Origin: Sabellastarte sp. h YS-2021
Lineage: Eukaryota > Annelida > Polychaeta > Sabellida > Sabellidae
Reading direction: 5' to 3'
Assembly (NCBI GenBank): GCA_964017235.1
Contig: OZ024929.1
Coordinates: forward strand, 19,837,464-19,901,463
Length of the DNA: 64,000 nucleotides
Positions within the stretch are counted from its first letter, which is position 1; each line of letters begins with the position of its first letter. A program made the translations under genes and the position numbers. Shown piece by piece: positions 56,475 through 64,000 of this stretch. The notes under the pieces were generated by a model that saw only the letters and a list, made by a program, of their open reading frames with translations, was not told the DNA's origin and ran no database searches.

Positions 56475-56954
56475 TTACTCCCTTATTTGCTGAGCAGCGA
56501 CTGCAGGTCCCAAATGGTACAACTCTAAGACCGCCAAGGCTACATCTTTCAGATAAAACTGAGAAAAAGTGTTGTGAGATTTCCAATGGCAAGCTGAAAA
56601 AATCTGATCTAAAGGCACGCCTCCTTGAAAGGCTTTGGAAGCCGCAAAGGCACGGACATCATGTGCCCGGACTTGGTGCAAGGTTTGAGCCTGTTCATCA
56701 GACAGTTGATAGCATAAAACAATGGTCTGCTTAATCCAGGAGATGGTGGCAGGGACAATGTCCTGAAAACTCTTCCTGAAGGAGACAAAAACCAATTCTT
56801 TGCCGGTTCGGAGCTCTTTCGTCTTGTCTAAATAATAACGTAAGGCCCTCACTGGACAAAGAGTCCTATCCTCCTTCTGAGATTTGTCCAGAGTAGGAGC
56901 TAACGCCAGGATGATAACTGGGGCTATGCAACCCGGGCCCTCTTTAGCCAGGTG

Positions 56955-56958
<4 letters not shown>
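56475..56958 (-). pseudogene. DIRS tyrosine recombinase, C-terminal part
   Basis: Continues the recombinase beyond the LINE: KEDRTLCPVRALRYYLDKTK, box II HxxR (RAHDVRAFAASKAF), CHWKSHNTF and the Tyr in SQFYLKDVA, ending VAAQQIRE. All catalytic residues are present in the two pieces combined, so the gene was probably functional before the LINE inserted. Confidence 0.85.
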
Positions 56959-56989
<31 letters not shown>

Positions 56990-58810
56990 TGAGACACTTA
57001 GACTTGCCTTTACATTGTGACTGGAGTTACAAACACCCAGGCATAAGTGATCCAGTCTTGGAAACAAACAATAAAATATAACTCTAACAAATCCTTAATC
57101 TTAATTATTGATACCTTTTACCTAACTGTATCGCAATATAATTTAAAATATGCTATTTTATTAGGTTTCTAAAAGAAAACCATTTTTTTTCAAAATCAGA
57201 TTCAAAAAAATTGAGCCTTGCAACCAGCATTTGTTCATTGTATGTTTCTTGTATTTTCTTTTGTAGGTCTAGTATATTTAATGGAATTTTCTTTCTGGAA
57301 TTTAAATAGATATAGTACTTAGTTACTATAATTATTGTATTGATAGGAAGGAAATGGTTATCTCTATTTAAGTACCCCATGATAACATTTAAAGAATTAA
57401 AATGGATGGTTACACCAGTTTTTTCTTTTATCCACTCTTTTAAGTCTTGCCAGATTTTCTCAGCCTTTGAGCACCAACAGAAAAGGTGCATTAGAGTTTC
57501 AGTTGTCATATGACAAGATAGACATAAATCTGATTCTGATTTACCCATTTGATGTAGTAACTTTTGTGTACCTAAAATTCTATGTAGGATTTTATATTGA
57601 AACCAAACAAGACTATTGTTAGTAACTATCTTAAAGCATATTGTAAATATTTGATCCCAAGTGTTTGCGTTCAGATTCAATTTCAGATCATCAGACCATT
57701 TTCCTTTTAACGCCAAATTGCAACTCTGGTTAACCATGTGAGTATAGTACCATTTTGAGCCAGGTTTACTAAAAATCAATGCAATGATCTTTGGGATTGT
57801 TGGCTGGCTGTACAGAAAGTTATTGTCTTTTCGGTTTGTCTTGACAAAGTCATAGCACAGGGATTTTACCCTCAGATATTCAAGAAAATTACTAATTTTA
57901 ATATTGTATGTATTTTCAATTTCTACTAAACTCATAATGGTCCCGTTTATATCGACAATATCACACACATATTTGATTCCTCCTTTAAACCACCTGGGCA
58001 AGTACAAAGTTAACCTTGATATTTTGGGATTATACCATATTGGTGTAGATAGTATGTCAGAACTAGTTTTTATGAAGTCATGTTCTGAAAAGTCACCCCA
58101 TATAGATAGGACTTCTATCCAAAATTGGTTACTGATAATATGAGTCAAAGTTTTGCACCATACAGTTCCAAGCTCAACTAAACTTGAGACACTACAAATA
58201 GTTTTCTGAAAGAGAATTAACCACGGAGAAGTGTACTGAGTGAAGAGTTTTTTGATCCATGTTAACTTGAGTGCTTTCATAAAAGCTCTAATATCTACCA
58301 TCCTTAGTCCCCCTTCTCTATAGTCTTGAATTATGGTAAGTCGCTTTATTTTATCTGGTTTACCTAACCAAATGAAATTATACATCAATTTTGACAAATC
58401 TTTAAAAAAGTGGTCACCTGGGGATGGTATACTACTGAAAATATGATTAAATTGTGGAACAATAAAAGTTTTTAACACTGTAATTCTACCAAAGACAGTT
58501 AAGTTTCTCTTTCTCCAATTTGTCAATAATTTTTTACATTGCTCAAGTGCTGATGAGTAGTTTAAAGTTGGAATCTCTTCCAAATCAACAGAAAAAGATA
58601 TTCCCAGGAGCTTAAATCTAGTTATTCCCCATTCTAGTCTATTTGTGACTTTTAACTTTTCTTTACAATGCTTTTTCCTTCCTATCCATACAAGTTTAGT
58701 TTTATTGGTATTTATTTTTAGACCGGAAAAAGAACCGAAAATTTCAATTGTATTCAATGCAGCCTGTAAGGAGCTCTGACTACCATCCAAAATCAGCGTA
58801 GTATCATAAA
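56959..58810 (-). mobile_element. 5'-truncated LINE (L1/Tx1-like RT) inserted in DIRS
   Basis: Poly(T) of 29 at 56959-56987 is the poly(A) tail on the minus strand. The frame to 57153 carries the region after the RT palm: DTTLILDGSQSSLQAALNTI, GLKINTNKTKLVWIG, LTNWRKRNLTVFGRITVLKT, FIWLGKPDKIKR, REGGLRMVDIRAFMKALKLT, then a C-terminal Cys-rich end (LCLSCHMTTETLMHLFCWC). Truncation falls inside the catalytic (A)DD motif. No target-site duplication was visible. Confidence 0.87.
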
Positions 58811-59747
58811 TAAAACCTGGTGAAGGATAGAGTGACACATTTGACCAATCCTCCTGATGCCTGATGTTCTTGTGGACCCAGGCATGAATCTTGGTCCTCC
58901 TTTTTCCCGAGCCCAGAGCCAGCAGAAAAACTGTCTTAAATGTGAGATGTTTGAGAGAGGCCTTCCTAAGGGGCTCGAAGGGAGGCTTAGTAAGTTGGTG
59001 GAGGACCAAGGACAAATTCCACGAAGGAATACCTCGTCTACCCTTGGGTTTATCCCTATGGAAACTGTCCAGCAGCCTAGTCAGATTCTCATCCTTGCTG
59101 ATATTTACTTGGTCATTGCCGATCTTGTCAGCTATGGCAGTTCTATAGCCATCAATAGTGCTAGGCTGGAGGTGCTTCTCCTGAAAAAGGAAAAGGAGGA
59201 AGTCCGCAATCTGTCTTATAGAGGGAGACCGGAAGTCCACCTTATTCACCTCACTCCATCTGATAAAAACGGACCACTTTGACTCGTAGACAGCTCTGGT
59301 TGAGCGTCTCTGAGGAGCTTCAATTCGTGCTGCCACTTCTTCAGAGAATCCTGCCTGCTGAATGGCTGCGGCTCTAGGAGCCACGCATGGGGGTTCAGGT
59401 TGAATAGGTCCCTGTGAGGACACTGATTGAACGGTTGGGTTAACAAATTCTTCACTTTGCGAAGAGAGAGAGGAATTTGAACCGACATGTTGACCAGGTC
59501 CCAAAACCATGGCATGTTTGGCCACCCTGGAGCAATCAAAATGAGTCGTCGACACCCGTGGTCCAGAAGCTTGGAGACCACCTGTCCTAGCAGAACAGTC
59601 GGAGGGAAGGCATAAGCATCCAAGTCCTCCCACCGGAGGCTCAACGCATCTGCCTGCCAGGCTAACCTGTCCGGAACTGGAGACACAAATCTGGGAAGTT
59701 TGTGATTGAACCTGGTTGCAAATAAATCGACTGCTGGTGCGTGCCAC
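58810..59747 (-). pseudogene. DIRS tyrosine recombinase, N-terminal part (interrupted)
   Basis: About 313 codons, overlapping the RNase H frame as usual in DIRS. RIEAPQRRSTRAVYESKWSV, STIDGYRTAIADKIG, DSFHRDKPKGRRGIPSWNLS, and the box I Arg in LALGSGKRRTKIHAW. It runs without a stop straight into LINE sequence at about 58810. Confidence 0.85.
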
Positions 59748-60373
59748 CTCCGGCAGAGGAGGTGAAAATCTCCTGAAGGAGAGACCATTCTGTCTGAATC
59801 ACCTGTTTGTGTCGGGACAGTTTGTCGGCAATGACATTCAGGTGACCCGGGATGTGTCGGGCTCGTAACACAATCTCCCTCCGGTTGCGCCAGAGAAGGA
59901 GTCTCCAAAGGAGGGCACAAAGAGAGCCTGATCTCATACCCCCCCTCCTTGTTGATGTACGAAACCACTGTCGTGTTGTCCGTACACACTAAGATGGTCT
60001 GGTTCCAACACAATCGCTCGAACTGTCTTAAGGCCAAAAGGACCGCCTTAAGTTCTAGCAAATTTATGTGCAAGTCTCCTTCTGACTTGGACCAGAGGCC
60101 TCTTGCAGTGTAATCTCCTAAGTGTGCGCCCCAGGCGTCTGTAAACAGTTGAAGGGCGTGCTGTAATGGGTGTAAGGGTTGACCCTTCAGCACCTTGTCT
60201 GGATCCAACCACCACCTTAGGTGAACATGGATAGACTTTGGAAGGGGAATCACCTTTTCTAGAGATTCCGGGACATGCCAACACCTCTTTAAATGCCATT
60301 GGATAGGTCTCATGTGAAGGCGTCCCGACACCACCTGTTTTTCCGTGGCTGTCAGAAGACCAATGAGGGACAT
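59246..60373 (-). pseudogene. DIRS RNase H-like domain and linker
   Basis: LQLFTDAWGAHLGDYTARG, NLLELKAVLLAL and VCTDNTTVVSYINKEGG carry the D, E, D residues of RNase H. After GGYEI the correct continuation (LWRLLLW, HIPGHLNVIADKLSR) is in another frame from about 59937 to 59770. It then returns at HAPAVDLFATRFNHKLPRF: two compensating indels. A DIRS-type conserved C-terminal domain follows (APAVDLFATRFN … WPNMPWF). Confidence 0.82.
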
Positions 60374-60479
60374 AAACTGCCTGACTTAGCAGGTCTCTAG
60401 TCCCAATAGGGAGTTGATTTTCTGAGTCAGAGATGCCCACCTCTCCTGCATGGGTTTGATCAGGCCTTGAGAGAGGTCG

Positions 60480-61440
60480 AAACGGTAACCTACGAAGTTT
60501 AACATCTGTTGGGGGACCAGTTCTGACTTTGACCTCTTGACTACCCAGCCCAGGTCGCGACAGGTCCAAAAGGGTCTGAGTATGTCGTAGGCAAATTTCC
60601 TGGCAAGGGGCTCTCACTAACCAGTCGTCTAGGTACTGGTGGATTCGGATACCCCGAGCTTGTGCCATTAGCTTGACCTCCTTGACGACCTTGGTGAACT
60701 CCAATGGAGCCGTTGACAGGCCGAAAGGAAGGGAGGTGAATTGGTAAGATTGGTTGTTGAGATGGAACCTTAGGTACTTCTGCAACCTTGGATTGATCGG
60801 GATATGAAAATAGGCATTGCTGAAATCCAGCGAGGTGACCCACTCCCCTTGTTGAAGGGAGAGCCTGATGGTCTCTGGAGTTACCATCTTGAAGGAGGCT
60901 GATGCTAGGTACAAGTTTAGTTGACTTAGGTCTAGTATGGGTCGCCATCTGTTGTTGGGCTTTGGAACCAGAAATAACCGGTTGTAAAAAGCCAGAGATG
61001 ACGTGACCTGATGAACACCTGATGAACGTGATGAACACCTTTTCTACCGCCTGTTTTTGGATCAGGGCCTGTAAGGAGTCTTTTAAGTTTTTGCTTTTGA
61101 CCGGATCTGCGTAATGATTGACTATGACCGGTGACCTTGACAAGGGGGGTCTTACTTTGAAGGGTAGGGAATACCCTTCCTTTAGTATGGACACTACCCT
61201 TGGATTTGAACCCATAGAGAGCCAGACCAGCCAAAACCTTTGCAGACAGCCTCCCACAGGTGGATCTTTGACAACATGAAGGGCATTTCTGACAATTGGG
61301 GCAGAGAGACACTGATTTACACACAAAACACCTTTCAAAGATTTTATTTCTACCTTCAACTGAGAGGGTCTTGGGTTTTTCTTTTGTAACTGCCTGTTTA
61401 CAATAACTGCAGGAGTCACAACATGACATTTTATTGCATA
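60480..61440 (-). pseudogene. DIRS Cys-rich leader and reverse transcriptase
   Basis: Starts with clustered cysteines (CDSCSYC, CFVCKSVSLCPNCQKCPSCC), possibly a zinc-binding leader. The RT follows in a shifted frame: SLDFSNAYFHIPI (motif A), QYQFTSLPFG-type text and HQYLDDWLVRAP (intact YLDD). The frame shifts again near 60540, after LLDLSR. So two or more indels, but the catalytic motifs are unchanged, implying fairly recent decay. Confidence 0.82.
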
Positions 61441-61831
61441 AAAACGTACTTACATAATCCCAACAGATGCTTACGTGACCTACCGTTCGGTCAAGGACAC
61501 AGACAATGTGTTTTTTTTCTACTGAAAGTACACACGTAAACCCCAGCGGGCACCTGCTGGAGGTTATATCTCCACTGTAAGTTGTCATTCTTTTTTTGAC
61601 CGCCGTCAAGTGCACACACGTTCTTTTTGGCGCTTCAAAGTATATTTACAATAGGCGCACTTTTTTCTTCTGTTATGCTACCTTGGAATATTCACCAAGC
61701 TTGCATTAAAGGCAGAAATGATGAGCAAGGAAAGGATTAATGTTTTTTCTGGTAAGAAATTTATTTACACCATGAGCAGTCAGTTGGCGTTTCTGACTTC
61801 CCAGTCTGAGGAGTTGAAGCCAAGTTCAGAC

Positions 61832-62210
61832 CTCCCTTCTTTCTCAGAGATTCATCTTTTCACAGGAGCAGGGTATGTGTGCCCCTGTCTCTCAGACAAG
61901 ATTTGATTTATCAGAAGCTGAACTTTTTGATGATTCAAACTTACTTTCCAGGAGACACTGTAGGTCTCCCATCTTTTCTCAGAGATTCATCTTTTCACAG
62001 GAGCAGGGTATGTGTGCCCCTGTCTCTCAGACAAGATTTGATTTATCAGAAGCTGAACTTTTTGATGATTCAAACTTACTTTCCAGGAGACACTGTAGGT
62101 CTCCCATCTTTTCTCAGAGATTCATCTTTTCACAGGAGCAGGGTATGTGTGCCCCTGTCTCTCATCAGAAGGTGAACTTTTTGATGATTCAAGCTTACCT
62201 TCCAGGAAAC
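61832..62210 (+). repeat. 135-bp in-frame tandem repeat in the gag-like ORF
   Basis: Near-identical units anchored at 61851, 61986 and 62121 (TTCATCTTTTCACAGGAGCA). 135 is 45 codons, so the reading frame is kept. Each unit encodes FDLSEAELFDDSNLLSR or a related stretch. The third unit has a deletion. Confidence 0.88.
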
Positions 62211-62399
62211 ACCATCGGTCTAGGTCTCCTCAGGGTGAGGCAGACTCATATCAACTATCAATTGCACCCTTCCCATGTGGAGATGTTGAATGCCATTAGA
62301 GGGCGGCTGCATCTAGAAGTTCCACAAGTTGAGTGTCTTGTGGCTCCTGTTGTTAGGAACCTTCTAAACAGGTTGCTAGGAAGCAGAATTTAACCTTAA

Positions 62400-63470
62400 A
62401 TCCTGTTTAGCATATGGGTTCACAGATTTAGAAGGCTTCAGGAACTACATTGTAGGACAAATCTAGCTCAGAATCCTTGTTCTCATGGTCATTTTCTTGC
62501 CTTTGAGAGGCCAGATATGATCTTACACAACTTCTCCTCAAGAGATTCTTTTGAAGTCTCCTCTTCTATCTGAGTCTGTCTCATCAAACAGCACATTATA
62601 CAGGAGTCAGTCTGTAGAGAGAATGTGCAGTTTTTAGGCCATGTTAGGTGGTTTAAGAGGTCCAGTGAGGAGTTGAATATCAGGATTCAGAAACTAGCCA
62701 ATGAAATTAGGAGTTTTAGGAGATCTGAAAACTGTGCAGTAGTCTGCAGATCTCATTTCACAAGTACTTACAACTCCATACTTCTGTTGCTTCATCTCTG
62801 GAGATTGCTTTGTACACTGACTTAAAGTAAAACATGGCCCTTGCTGGCAACATGTTCCTAGCAAGGGTCAGCTTGTTGAAAGTTTATATTTCGAACCTGA
62901 GACCTAAGGATCTGCCTATCTCCACATATGCCACGTTGATTAGCAAGTTTTCATTTGCACATTTTGTCTCAAGTTGAGGACAAAATGTTAAAAGACTGTC
63001 CATATTCAGATCTTACACCAAGTTATATAGAGATAATGCCAGGAATTATGATTCCGGGAGGTCATCTCACTCAAAACTATTGCTCACGAAGGCATCAAGT
63101 CTTTTCGTGACAAACGAACACAGCCAAATACCTTGTGCGCGCGAACAGCTGCTGCGTGCGCATCACAAAATGGCAGCGAAGAAAGAGAAAATGAATGGAC
63201 CTCATTACGGGTTTTTTTGCCAGGTATAGTCAAAATACCGACCTCAGTCCAAATTAGTAGGTTTACTACAACATGGTTATTGTCTGGATTTCATTATTCT
63301 TCCCAGTTCTCGAAAATTCCGCTCATTTTGAGGGAATTTCACAACAAAAACAAACATGGCGCCCTCCGCGAAGCAGTTCAGGCCATGCTTATAAAAAGGT
63401 GATAACTGGCATTTTACAGCAGACTATTTCTGGTACCCAAACCCATGAAACGGTGGCGATCAGTAATACA
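62400..63470 (+). other. Decayed DIRS interior
   Basis: Fragmentary gag-like reading (RIQKLANEIRSFRRSENCAV near 62690) and broken pre-RT sequence; frames change repeatedly. A short inverted repeat CCCTTGCT/AGCAAGGG lies near 62836-62867. Confidence 0.5.
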
Positions 63471-63477
63471 TTGAAGT

Positions 63478-64000
63478 ATGTTAAACAACCTTTTACATGT
63501 ACCAACTTTCAAAGTGGAAACAGCCAAATCTATCAGGAAGTCGATTCGAAAGGGGGAGTGGGTCACCTCGATAGACCTCACAGACGCTTATTTTCATGTT
63601 CCAATTCACCCACAATCTCAAAAATATCTGAGATTTCAAACAAAAAAGGGGTTTTCCAATTTCAGGCACTCCCTTTTGGTGTCGCAACAGCTCCCCTAGA
63701 GTTTACTCGCATTGTGAAAGAGGTAAAACTCATAGCTCAAGCCAAGAACCTCAGAATCCATCAATATCTGGACGACTGGCTTCTTCGGTCACCAACAAAG
63801 GATCAATGTCTCAAAGATTTGGAAAATTTGGTGAAATTGGTCCAAGAACTAGGCTGGCTCATCAATTTCCAAAAATCGGAATTGGTTCCCACACAAAATC
63901 TAGATTTTCTCGGCTATCACTTCGATCTTCAGAGGGGTCTGGTCTTTCCAACCCAAAAGAAACTTGATCGGTTAAAAGTTCAGACTGTTTCCATCAGAAA
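63478..64000 (+). pseudogene. DIRS reverse transcriptase (frameshifted, truncated by window)
   Basis: KGEWVTSIDLTDAYFHVPIH (motif A), then a one-base change in an A/G run near 63641-63651, then FQFQALPFGVATAPLEF and RIHQYLDDWLLRSP (intact YLDD) in the next frame. Continues to the window end with GLVFPTQKKLDR. Confidence 0.85.

Larger units (their letters stand above)
56071..61680 (-). mobile_element. DIRS-type retrotransposon split by a LINE
   Basis: On the minus strand: Cys-rich ORF start (61440-61260), reverse transcriptase (about 61100-60500), RNase H-like domain (60370-59950), overlapping tyrosine recombinase (from 59747 and 56958). Several single-base frameshifts. A LINE is inserted in the recombinase gene. 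Downstream of the recombinase stop (56475) are an 18-base C-run near 56250 and the 63-bp inverted repeat. Ends are approximate. Confidence 0.85.
61690..64000 (+). mobile_element. Second DIRS-type element, runs off the right edge
   Basis: Head to head with the minus-strand DIRS. A gag-like first ORF (61875-62393 and beyond, with QTHINYQLHPSHVEMLNAIR) and then an RT from 63478. RT reading beyond 63651 is in the next frame and open to the window end. Confidence 0.8.

Noticed and set aside
57153-59747. A single novel 864-residue recombinase/reverse transcriptase gene
   Set aside because: The recombinase resumes after a poly(T) tract at 56959-56987, so the frame is a LINE insertion inside a DIRS gene.

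Overview
The window is eukaryotic, from an animal: intron-rich genes with canonical GT-AG junctions, AT-rich sequence, and many retro- and DNA transposons. Satellite-carrying Helentron-like elements, DIRS retrotransposons, tRNA- and 5S-derived SINEs and a TATDN2-like relic together suggest a lophotrochozoan, most likely a bivalve mollusc (inference; no species call is possible from sequence alone).

Two conserved host genes lie on the + strand. (1) About 1.0-26.1 kb: the middle and 3' part of a zyxin-family gene closest to LPP (lipoma-preferred partner). It has a chain of phase-2 symmetric exons for the disordered N-terminal region, then exons for three C-terminal LIM domains and the stop at 26097. 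The first half of LIM1 exists twice, as two separate 102-bp exons of identical phase (9750-9851 and 14764-14865), which looks like a mutually exclusive pair. (2) 48.3-54.8 kb: the first six exons (225 codons) of GET3/ASNA1 (TRC40), the tail-anchored-protein targeting ATPase. Its 3' exons are not in the window; intron 6 runs into a cluster of retrotransposons and probably past the right edge.

The rest is mobile or repeat DNA. 2.5-3.9, 10.7-11.2, 16.0-19.4, 44.0-46.1, 47.5-48.1 and 51.6-53.1 kb hold satellite-like arrays in elements with a hairpin at the left end, an inverted copy of that hairpin arm at the right end and a 3' stem-loop (Helentron-type non-autonomous elements). One of them, 15964-19380, has exactly resolved ends because it interrupts a MITE whose intact relatives lie at 23.3 and 24.1 kb. 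24.3-25.0 kb is a Penelope-like GIY-YIG fragment. 30.6-34.7 kb is a decayed DIRS element, 35.4-36.4 kb a 155-bp tandem array, 37.4-40.7 kb a composite long-inverted-repeat element, and 42.2-43.9 kb a TATDN2-like pseudogene on the minus strand. 55.7-64.0 kb holds a minus-strand DIRS split by a 5'-truncated LINE, facing a plus-strand DIRS that runs off the window.

The least ordinary signals are these. First, decayed tandem copies of exon edges (splice acceptor plus exon head, or exon tail plus donor) lie beside their parent exons in both host genes: before GET3 exon 5, before the LIM2 exon, probably before the first LIM1 exon, and after the third visible LPP exon. Second, a short core motif is shared by the units of at least six otherwise different satellite arrays. 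Third, there is the duplicated LIM1 half-domain exon pair. All exon joins come from reading frames and splice consensus only; no transcript data were available.
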